A stretch of 64,000 bases of DNA, taken from contig PHAB01000004.1 in assembly GCA_002840275.1 (NCBI GenBank), positions 62,001 through 126,000 on the forward strand, read 5' to 3'. Each line of letters opens with the position of its first letter. The stretch's first letter is position 1. Positions 9,339 to 15,008 of this stretch are shown here, piece by piece. The notes beneath the pieces are model-generated. The model had not been told where the DNA came from. It did no database searches and saw only the letters and a list, made by a program, of their open reading frames with translations. A program made the position numbers and the translations under genes. Origin of the DNA: Firmicutes bacterium HGW-Firmicutes-14 (GTDB lineage Bacteria; Bacillota; Thermincolia; Thermincolales; UBA2595).

Positions 9339-9606
9339 GACCGACAACAGTTATTTAGAAGTGGTTTTTAGACCCACTTGTAACCAGCACCACCTGCTAA
9401 TATCAAAGTAACTATAGCCATAGCGATCTTAACGATAGTTGCTTTCATGTAAAGTTAACCCCCCGTCTGTCTCTAACTCAGCCTTCTTCCGCTCGAAAGG
9501 GCCGGTATGGGACTCCGCTCGGGTGGGTCTTCGCTCATTTTAGTTTTGTTTTCTTTGGTGTCACTTTACCTGCAACTTTAAAGACCCTGGCATAATGTTG
9601 TCGGTC
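9339..9606. repeat. 268-bp unit bounded by 11-bp perfect inverted repeats
   Basis: GACCGACAACA at 9339-9349 is repeated in inverted orientation as TGTTGTCGGTC at 9596-9606. The unit contains the 26-codon microprotein gene and its leader. I see no clear target-site duplication outside the repeats (AAATTA on the left, CTTTAA on the right). It could be a small mobile unit or a pair of regulator sites. Confidence 0.5.
9368..9448 (-). CDS. 26-residue hydrophobic microprotein
   Basis: ATG at 9448 opens 26 codons ending with TAA at 9368. The peptide starts MKATIVKIAMAIVTLIL and ends AGGAGYKWV, a single membrane-spanning segment with positive charges at both ends. A run of six G lies ten bases before the ATG, as good as the ribosome sites of the neighbouring genes. 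It has no close reading in other frames and sits in an otherwise empty stretch. I do not recognise the family. A small membrane regulator, a toxin-like peptide or a leader peptide for the HD-GYP gene are all possible. Evidence is the ribosome site and the tidy hydrophobic pattern only. Confidence 0.5.
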   Translation of the reverse strand: MKATIVKIAMAIVTLILAGGAGYKWV

Positions 9607-9660
9607 CTTTAAATAAACTTATATGTAAAATTGAAAAATCAATCCCTTTTTCTTCAGCCC
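9449..9660 (-). other. Long leader with repeated GAGCG blocks, possibly structured RNA
   Basis: This 212-base stretch between the gene ending at 9661 and the microprotein holds no other gene. On the minus strand GGGTCTT (near 9580-9586) can pair with AAGACCC (near 9522-9528), and three GAGCGRAG-like blocks follow (near 9531, 9515 and 9489). The sequence is GC-rich compared with its flanks. I compared it from memory with c-di-GMP-I riboswitch consensus parts and found no match. A structured leader is inferred, not shown. Confidence 0.35.
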
Positions 9661-10317
9661 TTATTCACTCAACAGAAGCGCCATGCGCCTGTTGACTGCA
9701 GCAAGGGTTGCTTTAACGGCAGCCTCCCTTTCATCATGGTTTAAAAAAGCGGCGCCTATAAGCCGCTCCTCACCAATATTTGTCACCAGCGATATTGAAG
9801 CGGCTATTGCCTGGCGCCTGGCCAGGGTGATAACTGTAATATCCTCAGTAACAAGATTGCATGTGCCTTTCAGAAAACTCTCCAGTGCCAGGACCGCAGC
9901 ATGGGAAATCAGGCGAAGCTTGTTATTGGAAGTACTCGGGCCGGAAGCCGTCCCCTCGTAAATCTCCCCTGCTATTTCCAGCTGAACCCTGGCCTCTGTT
10001 GTCCGGCCCCCTGAAAGGACGGTAACACTGACAAGCTTGGGCCTGACCTCTGAAGTAGGGCGGGGTTCATCCTCATCCTGCATCTGGGCCACACTTATTT
10101 TTTTATGGTCGACAGCAATCCCAAACTGAGCCATAAAAGCCGATTCAATATCCCTGACCACCTGTTTGGGACTCCTGCTGGAACCGGCTAAAACGTGAAC
10201 CTCGGTAATCTCACCGGTTTCGTCCGTCACAATCCTCGCCGAGATAACATCCTTTATTTGCCGAATAATATCCTCGTAATCGGAATGCTTAGCGCCGATT
10301 AACCTGTCAGACCCCAT
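9661..10317 (-). CDS. Conserved-looking protein of unknown function
   Basis: The 218-residue protein has no signal peptide or membrane helix. Its N-terminal part (about 10-75) has the rhythm of a small alpha-beta domain (ARIVTDETGEITEVHVLAG then VVRDIESAFMAQFGI), followed by a charged linker with EDEPRP and a second alpha-beta part (about 90-218) ending RRMALLLSE. I do not recognise a family with confidence. GGGGG lies six bases before the ATG. It stands alone between the hpf terminator and the microprotein leader. Its composition is like that of the flanking core genes, so nothing points to recent transfer. Confidence 0.7.
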   Translation of the reverse strand: MGSDRLIGAKHSDYEDIIRQIKDVISARIVTDETGEITEVHVLAGSSRSPKQVVRDIESAFMAQFGIAVDHKKISVAQMQDEDEPRPTSEVRPKLVSVTVLSGGRTTEARVQLEIAGEIYEGTASGPSTSNNKLRLISHAAVLALESFLKGTCNLVTEDITVITLARRQAIAASISLVTNIGEERLIGAAFLNHDEREAAVKATLAAVNRRMALLLSE

Positions 10318-10540
10318 CGTGAACCCCCGCAGTTCCTAGTATTTTTAAAAAACACTACTATTCCTAGATTCTAAAAATTTATATTTCTATTTTCTACTTT
10401 TAAGGATAATTTCCTTCTTTTTCATGAATATAATTGGATAAATTTTTCTGTAAACTTTGTTTTTTCCCGAAGATATTGTTATATATTTCACTATGCCGGC
10501 TGTAATCAATACTACAGCAGAGCGTATTTATGTAAAATTT
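10318..10540 (-). other. AT-rich intergenic stretch upstream of the unknown gene
   Basis: Together with the hpf terminator this makes a stretch of about 310 bases without a gene. It is very AT-rich. Apart from the weak promoter at 10427-10454 I see nothing that can be supported here. Confidence 0.6.
10427..10454 (-). promoter_or_regulatory. Weak sigma-A-like promoter for the gene at 9661-10317
   Basis: The minus strand reads TTTACA (10449-10454), 16 bases, then TATATT (10427-10432). The stretch is AT-rich, so chance matches are likely. It is placed about 110 bases before the start codon and after the hpf terminator, where a promoter is needed. Confidence 0.3.
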
Positions 10541-10572
10541 AAAAAAACCCGCCCATTTGATGAGCAGGTTTT
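10541..10572 (-). terminator. Rho-independent terminator after hpf
   Basis: The minus strand forms a 13-bp stem (10560-10572 with 10544-10556, three G-T pairs) around a three-base loop, followed by a T-rich tract. The end of the stem is itself four A-T pairs. It ends the hpf transcript. Confidence 0.9.
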
Positions 10573-10627
10573 TCCAAGACTTTTATTTACATTTTAGCCC
10601 TTTTATACCAGCGAAAAGTATTAAAAT

Positions 10628-11146
10628 TTAGAATTCGGGTTCAATCAAACCGTAGTTTCCGTCTTTCCTCTTATAAAGTACGTTCACCTCTTCAGTTTCC
10701 GCATTGGAAAAGACAAAGAAACTATGGCCAAGGAGGTTCATCTGCATAACTGCTTCATCAACCGGCATCGGCTTGATAGCAAACCGCTTGGTCTTCATGA
10801 TGAGCGGCTCCTCCATGGTCTCCTCTGCAGCCGGAGCAACAATCTGCTTGCCTTCAATCCTTGCTTTTTTGTTAAACCGGGCTTTGTACTTGTTGATCTG
10901 TTTTTCCATCTTTTCGACTACAAGATCGATGGAGGCATACATGTCATCAGTTGCCTCTTCACCCCTGAGAATCATTCCGTTAATCGGTATGGTCACTTCT
11001 ACTTTATGGGTCTCCTTCACCACTACCAAAGTAACCTGCGCCTCGGACAGATCAAGGTATTTTTCGAGTTTTGCCAGTTTCTTTTCCACATACTCCTTCA
11101 ATGCATTTGTCACATTGATGTTTTTTCCTCTTACATTGATCTTCAT
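10628..11146 (-). CDS. hpf: Ribosome hibernation promoting factor, long form
   Basis: Long HPF binds the decoding centre and joins two 70S ribosomes into inactive 100S dimers in stationary phase. The N-terminal S30AE domain (about 1-95) is clear, with INVRGKNINVTNALKEYVEKKL and the basic helix MEKQINKYKARFNKK. The C-terminal dimerisation domain (about 115-172) reads KRFAIKPMPVDEAVMQMNLLGHSFFVF and ends LYKRKDGNYGLIEPEF. I choose ATG 11146, eight bases after GGAG; a GTG three codons upstream overlaps that site. Its place between the fliST pair and secA is the same as yvyD in Bacillus. Confidence 0.96.
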   Translation of the reverse strand: MKINVRGKNINVTNALKEYVEKKLAKLEKYLDLSEAQVTLVVVKETHKVEVTIPINGMILRGEEATDDMYASIDLVVEKMEKQINKYKARFNKKARIEGKQIVAPAAEETMEEPLIMKTKRFAIKPMPVDEAVMQMNLLGHSFFVFSNAETEEVNVLYKRKDGNYGLIEPEF

Positions 11147-11265
11147 AATGGCCACTCCTTTCCGGTCACTTTCTTTTTATTATTCCCTTGATATTGGCAA
11201 AAATCCTTCCGCATTCTATAATATTATGTATTACAGCAAAGGTCTGCCAAGGCACATTTATTACT

Positions 11266-11300
11266 TAAAAACCCCAGGAGGCTCAGGTCTCTCCTGGGGT
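11266..11300 (-). terminator. Rho-independent terminator after cspA
   Basis: Minus-strand CCCCAGGAG (11291-11299) pairs perfectly with CTCCTGGGG (11272-11280) around a ten-base loop and is followed by TTTTT. It ends the cspA transcript before hpf. Confidence 0.93.
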
Positions 11301-11325
11301 AACTTTATCATGGTATTTAGGTTTA

Positions 11326-11523
11326 TTAGAGTTTCACAACATTAGCTGCCTGTGGCCCACGAGCGCCTTCTACGATTTCGAATTCGACTTCCTGTCCCTC
11401 TTTCAGGGTTTTGAAACCATCCTCCTGGATGGCAGAAAAATGAACAAATACATCGCCGCCATCTTCCCGCTCAATAAAGCCGAATCCTTTTTCCTGGTTG
11501 AACCATTTGACCTTGCCTAACAT
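11326..11523 (-). CDS. cspA: Cold-shock protein
   Basis: This small single-strand nucleic-acid binding beta-barrel acts as an RNA chaperone. The RNP1 motif KGFGFIE and RNP2 motif DVFVHFSAI are both intact, as is the opening GKVKWFN. The second ATG at 11523 is chosen because GGGGG lies nine bases before it and only one base before the upstream ATG at 11532. The product is 65 residues, the usual size. A near-consensus promoter and a terminator make it a single-gene unit. Confidence 0.96.
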   Translation of the reverse strand: MLGKVKWFNQEKGFGFIEREDGGDVFVHFSAIQEDGFKTLKEGQEVEFEIVEGARGPQAANVVKL

Positions 11524-11549
11524 TCTCTTCATTCCCCCTAAATAAATCT

Positions 11550-11579
11550 ATCGTGAGCCTAGGTAAACCCACTTACGAT
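11550..11579 (-). promoter_or_regulatory. Inverted repeat at the predicted cspA transcription start
   Basis: ATCGTAAG (11572-11579 on the minus strand) and CTCACGAT (11550-11557) form an inverted repeat with one G-T pair and a 14-base centre. It begins directly after the -10 box, so it covers the predicted start of transcription. It could be an operator or the base of a short 5' hairpin. Confidence 0.45.
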
Positions 11580-11608
11580 ATAATATCACAGTGCCAAATT
11601 TTTGTCAA
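11580..11608 (-). promoter_or_regulatory. Strong sigma-A promoter of cspA
   Basis: The minus strand reads TTGACA (11603-11608), exactly 17 bases, then TATTAT (11580-11585). The -35 is perfect and the -10 has one mismatch. Transcription would begin near 11573, which leaves a leader of about 50 bases before the cspA start. Confidence 0.85.
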
Positions 11609-11694
11609 CAATACAAAACCTTAGCAAAACTATATTTCTATACCAAAAAACCGACCCAAACCGATGTCGAAAATTGGGCATTTTGGCTCTGCAT

Positions 11695-11770
11695 TGTGGA
11701 TATGAATTATGGGGATAAAGTGGATAACTCTGTTAATAAGTATTAAAATCAAGGGTCTGGCTGTGGATAA
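11695..11770 (+). promoter_or_regulatory. Cluster of four DnaA-box-like 9-mers
   Basis: On the plus strand TGTGGATAT (11695-11703), TGGGGATAA (11710-11718), AGTGGATAA (11719-11727) and TGTGGATAA (11762-11770) lie in the same orientation. The last is the exact complement of the consensus DnaA box TTATCCACA; the other three differ by one base. An AT-rich stretch lies between the third and fourth. The cluster sits about 90-160 bases upstream of the cspA promoter in the 367-base gap between cspA and the zinc-ribbon gene. dnaA and dnaN are not in the window, so this need not be the origin. Confidence 0.55.
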
Positions 11771-11830
11771 GTTTGTGGGCAGGCAATATTTTGTCACAAT
11801 TTCTGTATAGAATTGTCGAACATAAGTTTC

Positions 11831-11865
11831 ACAAAAAAACAATAAACCCGGAAAATCTCCGGGTT
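11831..11865 (-). terminator. Rho-independent terminator after the zinc-ribbon gene
   Basis: Minus-strand AACCCGGA (11858-11865) pairs with TCCGGGTT (11845-11852) around a five-base loop, then TATTG and a run of seven T follow. Confidence 0.88.
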
Positions 11866-11890
11866 AGTTGCAATTTTTCAGTTTTTGAAT

Positions 11891-12169
11891 CTACTTGTGG
11901 CTTTCGAAGCAATCCCGGCAGTATACCGGTCTGTCGTCTTTCGGCTGGAACGGAACCTGGGTTTCAGCGCCGCAATCGGCACAAATCACCGAAAACATCT
12001 CCCTGGGCCTTCCGCTGTTTCTTGCAGACCTGCGGTTTGAGCGGCAGTCCCTGCACCTCTGAGGCTCGTTTTCAAACCCCTTTTCAGCGAAAAATTCCTG
12101 CTCACCGGCTGTGAAAATAAACTCGTTTCCACAGTCCTTGCATACGAGTGTCTTGTCTTCAAACGTCAT
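11891..12169 (-). CDS. Small double zinc-ribbon protein
   Basis: The 92-residue protein has two CxxC pair sets. The first is CKDCG (about residues 10-14) with CRDC (about 39-42), the pattern of the probable zinc-ribbon family found in clostridia. The second is CADCG (about 63-67) with YCRDC (about 82-86), resembling the CxxC-x(n)-YCRDCF motif of other small zinc proteins. The middle is basic (SNRRSARN), which would suit nucleic-acid contact. The exact role is unknown. GTGGGGG lies before the ATG. It is a single-gene unit with its own terminator. Confidence 0.82.
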   Translation of the reverse strand: MTFEDKTLVCKDCGNEFIFTAGEQEFFAEKGFENEPQRCRDCRSNRRSARNSGRPREMFSVICADCGAETQVPFQPKDDRPVYCRDCFESHK

Positions 12170-12302
12170 TGATAAACCCCCACTTCTTAGGTATTGTTCA
12201 ACCTGAAACCGGACTGTGACCTAGGAAATGAGGCCTACCAGTAATACAGGTTGCATTATTGTCAATTATATCGCCTGTTTCCGGAATTTGCAATAATTTT
12301 CT

Positions 12303-12800
12303 TTATTTCTTTTTATCCAGAAGTTCTGGCCCTGTAGGTTGTTCAGCTTGATAGTAGGCATTTCTCACATTTTTCGAGTTCCTTATAAGTTTCATGTCAG
12401 CCTTCAATTTGATAATCTGCTCATAGGCAGTCCTCTCCATCTCTGTGTCAATTTTCTGAATCTCCGGCAGAATTTCCGAAAGTTTCCCGATAGCGGCAAA
12501 AAGCCGCTCACTCCCAGGTGTATGGACAACTTTTACCAGTTTGCTGACCTTAAATTCTTTAAAATGCAGGGTTTCACACACATCGTCTATCACCGCTTTT
12601 GAATCAGAATTAATCCGGTCTATTTCTTTCATCAGTTCCTGCCTCCGGGCAAAGGTACCCTTCATTTTTTCCTCACTGCCCTCTTTGATAGCTTCTATCA
12701 TAACTTCCGCCTGTTTAAGCATTTCCGTATATAAAGCCACCTGTTTTTCATAATTATCTGCCAGGAAATCCACATTATTGTTTAGGTGCTTAACCTTCAA
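12303..12800 (-). CDS. FliT/FlgN-like flagellar chaperone
   Basis: The protein of about 165 residues is almost all helical and charged, with heptad-like patterns through about residues 10-125, as in the small export chaperones FliT and FlgN. It overlaps the end of fliS by eleven bases; in Bacillus fliT is exactly there. TTG at 12800 is chosen because GTGGGG lies six bases before it and falls inside the fliS end; the GTG upstream is too close to that site. The sequence similarity to FliT is weak, so the name rests mainly on position and size. It would bind FliD or hook-associated proteins before export. Confidence 0.7.
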   Translation of the reverse strand: MKVKHLNNNVDFLADNYEKQVALYTEMLKQAEVMIEAIKEGSEEKMKGTFARRQELMKEIDRINSDSKAVIDDVCETLHFKEFKVSKLVKVVHTPGSERLFAAIGKLSEILPEIQKIDTEMERTAYEQIIKLKADMKLIRNSKNVRNAYYQAEQPTGPELLDKKK

Positions 12801-13194
12801 TATTAACCCCACCCGTCTGCTGGCCAGAACGACCGGTTTTCATTATTTCACTCCATGTAGCATGAAATTCCTGGAACATGCCCAGGATTTCTTTCACTAT
12901 CTGCCTGTCTTTTTTCAGGTTGGCCTCAATCAGGCGGCCGTTTATATACGTATAGAGGCTTTGCAGGTTTTTGCTGACCTCTCCCGCTTCAGGATTAAGG
13001 GATGAGATAAGTTCACCCACTACCTCCTGGGTTTTGCCAATTGCCTTGCCGGCCTCCACCAGGTTATTATGCTCAATCGCTTCATCAGCCTGTTTGAGAA
13101 AACGGAGCCCTCCCTCATAAAGCATCAAAATAAGTTTTTCCGGTGATGCTGTTGCAACCGCTGTCTGTTTGTACTGCTGATAAGGATTATTCAC
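12790..13194 (-). CDS. fliS: Flagellin export chaperone FliS
   Basis: FliS binds the C-terminal end of flagellin in the cytoplasm and keeps it unfolded for the export gate. The 134-residue protein starts NNPYQQYKQTAVATASPEKLILMLYEGGLRFL, the typical N-terminal region, followed by the four-helix bundle. The start is GTG at 13194 with GGAGG seven bases before it. The gene follows the glycan island by only 47 bases, so it may be read from the upstream genes. It overlaps the FliT-like gene. Confidence 0.95.
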   Translation of the reverse strand: MNNPYQQYKQTAVATASPEKLILMLYEGGLRFLKQADEAIEHNNLVEAGKAIGKTQEVVGELISSLNPEAGEVSKNLQSLYTYINGRLIEANLKKDRQIVKEILGMFQEFHATWSEIMKTGRSGQQTGGVNIEG

Positions 13195-13241
13195 TTTTGG
13201 TCCTCCTTCCGCTGTAATGACAGCTAATTTATTGCTTTATA

Positions 13242-13976
13242 TCAAAAGTATTTTTCAAGTGCTTCCGGCAATTCTTTAAACCGGCTGATTTCCATATGGG
13301 CCTCCGCGCCGCTGCCCAGGTTTACTCTCCGGTGCAGTCCCCGGCGAACCCGGACGGTATACAGGCCTGCTTTTTTCGCTCCGGTAAAATCCTTATGAGG
13401 GTTATCCCCCACGTAAACCGCCTTTTCCGGCGGGACCCCCAACCGTTCCGCAGCCTCAAGAAAAGATGCCGGGTCCGGTTTTCCGAATTCGCTGCCTTTT
13501 TCCCATGTATAAATTATTACCTGCATCATGTTTTCCAAACCAAGAGCCCCGATTTTTTTCCTTTGGACCAACGGGTCCCCGTCTGTAATTATCCCAAGGT
13601 TGTATCTTTGTTTTAAAAGGGATATTACCGGAAGGACATCGGGATATAAACCGATACATGGGGAGTGATCCCGGTATAGGGAAACCAGGTGGGGAACCAA
13701 CCTCTCCTGCTCACCCGGGGAAACACCCAGACACCCCAATACCTCGTTAAAAATTCTGCCTGTACTCCCCTTTTCCACCAAAAGCCTGAGACACAACTCC
13801 CGGAACCTTTCTGCCGGAATGTGCAGGCAGGACTCCAGGTAAGTACCAACGGCCATATATCCACCTGCACAGAACCTTATCACCGGGAACAGGGTATCAT
13901 CCAGGTCGAACAGGACAGTATTCTCTTTATTGTTCAGGTTTAACCAACTCCTCCCGGTGCAGGAAAACCCCTTCAT
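13242..13976 (-). CDS. HAD-superfamily hydrolase (probable phosphatase)
   Basis: The HAD motifs are all visible: LFDLDDTLF (motif I with both Asp), ITDGD (motif II), the conserved Lys region near QRKKIGALGL and KPDPASF, and VYVGDNPHKD (motif IV). An alpha-helical cap lies between motifs I and II (about residues 40-115). Family members remove phosphate from small substrates. The gene overlaps the end of the ATP-grasp gene by about 50 bases. ATG 13976 follows GAGG by four bases; a CTG near 13946 after GGGAGGAG is an alternative that would reduce the overlap. The substrate is unknown; position suggests a sugar phosphate of the island. Confidence 0.75.
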   Translation of the reverse strand: MKGFSCTGRSWLNLNNKENTVLFDLDDTLFPVIRFCAGGYMAVGTYLESCLHIPAERFRELCLRLLVEKGSTGRIFNEVLGCLGVSPGEQERLVPHLVSLYRDHSPCIGLYPDVLPVISLLKQRYNLGIITDGDPLVQRKKIGALGLENMMQVIIYTWEKGSEFGKPDPASFLEAAERLGVPPEKAVYVGDNPHKDFTGAKKAGLYTVRVRRGLHRRVNLGSGAEAHMEISRFKELPEALEKYF

Positions 13977-14991
13977 CAAACCTCAGCATAACCAGGTCTT
14001 CTCTAAACTCTCCTATCTGCGGTGTGACCGTCTCTCCAGCAACCATTTTGAGTATAAGCCGGGGAAAAGAGGCTCCTGCGGCATGGGAGAGGGGATACCC
14101 CCCCGCAAAACGCGGATTGATTTCTACCAGTTTTAACTCCACACCGGTGTTATGGCCGATGCCCCGGTTGGATGCGAAGCACTGGATATTTGCCGGACCG
14201 GTTATATGGAGGGCTTTGCTCACCCTGACGGCCAGGCCGATAAGCCCCGGGTCCCTTACCGTCGTTCCCTTTTGGGACACCCCCGCCGCCGTGGAAATCC
14301 TCTCCCTGGGGACGACAGAAACAACCTCCCCAGTGAAACCGGCCAGCAGGTCGATAGTATACTCCCTTCCCTCCAGGCATTCCTGGACAACGGGTTCTTC
14401 CACATATTCCAGGAAAAAATCCAGTTCTTTTCTGTTACAGGCCTTGAAACAATCGATGCTGCCCCGGCCGTGCCTGGGTTTAACAAAAAGGGGCAGGGTC
14501 ATGTTCTCAAGTCTCCCGCAGCCCCAGCCACTGCCCCGGCCAAGAGCCAACGGTCCTTCGGAAGGCAAACAGGTGGCCGGAACAGGCAGGCCTTCTTCCC
14601 GCAAAAACAGGTATGTAAGGTATTTGTCATTACAGATATTTATGGTGGAAGGATCTGATACCAATACGGTAATACCCTTTTCAGCAAAATCTTTTTTAAA
14701 CGGCGCCAGAACTGACAGTTCTATATCTGTGGTAGGGACAATAAGTCTTACATCCTCACGCCGGCAGATCTCCAGCAGGCGCGGGAAGTAGTCCGGATCT
14801 GAAGCCCCTGGCACCAGGTATGCCCGGTCACAGCAGTACAGCCCTGATGACAGGGGGTCAACTTCAACCCCGATAATATGCCCGGTAAAACCCGCCGACC
14901 CGTCCAGGGTCTCCCTGAAGGCCCTGATAAGCCCCACTTTTCTGCTGGCACCGGTAATAAGGACATTTATTTGCATGGCAGGTTTCCGCAT
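13927..14991 (-). CDS. ATP-grasp family ligase
   Basis: The protein of about 350 residues has the N-terminal Rossmann-like start NVLITGASRKVGLIRAF, then a preATP-grasp domain and an ATP-grasp core with NDKYLTYLFLREEGLPVPAT, FVKPRHGRGS, EYTIDLLAG and the metal-binding VEINPRFAGGYP. This is the type annotated as carbamoyl-phosphate-synthase-like protein in polysaccharide loci. It would join a carboxylate to an amine or similar group; the substrate is unknown. Three possible starts lie in frame: GTG 15003, ATG 14991 and ATG 14976. A 15-bp duplication spans the two ATG codons. It follows the SpsF-PseG gene by a few bases. Confidence 0.8.
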   Translation of the reverse strand: MRKPAMQINVLITGASRKVGLIRAFRETLDGSAGFTGHIIGVEVDPLSSGLYCCDRAYLVPGASDPDYFPRLLEICRREDVRLIVPTTDIELSVLAPFKKDFAEKGITVLVSDPSTINICNDKYLTYLFLREEGLPVPATCLPSEGPLALGRGSGWGCGRLENMTLPLFVKPRHGRGSIDCFKACNRKELDFFLEYVEEPVVQECLEGREYTIDLLAGFTGEVVSVVPRERISTAAGVSQKGTTVRDPGLIGLAVRVSKALHITGPANIQCFASNRGIGHNTGVELKLVEINPRFAGGYPLSHAAGASFPRLILKMVAGETVTPQIGEFREDLVMLRFDEGVFLHREELVKPEQ

Positions 14992-15001
14992 GGCAGGTTC
15001 C
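14973..15001. repeat. Tandem duplication over a start codon
   Basis: GCATGGCAGGTTTCC (14973-14987) is followed directly by GCATGGCAGGTTCC (14988-15001). The two copies differ by one T. Each contains an in-frame ATG of the ATP-grasp gene on the minus strand. Confidence 0.8.
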
Positions 15002-15008
15002 ACCTCAC

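Noticed and set aside
9339-9349. ACCGACAA at the three shared sites as a sigma-D -10 box
   Set aside because: No TAAA is found about 15 bases upstream at any of the sites.
9449-9606. c-di-GMP riboswitch before the HD-GYP genes
   Set aside because: The conserved parts of the class I and class II aptamers as I remember them are not found; the leader is kept only as a possible structure of unknown type.
11630-11842. Open frame of 70 codons on the minus strand between cspA and the zinc-ribbon gene
   Set aside because: It has no ribosome site, overlaps the terminator at 11831-11865 and the DnaA-box cluster, and its composition is unlike that of the genes.
12241-12265. TTGACA (12260-12265) with TATTAC as a promoter for the zinc-ribbon gene
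   Set aside because: The spacer is only 13 bases, too short for sigma-A.
14024-14791. Open frame of 255 codons on the plus strand
   Set aside because: It is opposite the ATP-grasp gene and is rich in Ser, Pro and Arg as expected for a shadow frame in GC-rich coding DNA.
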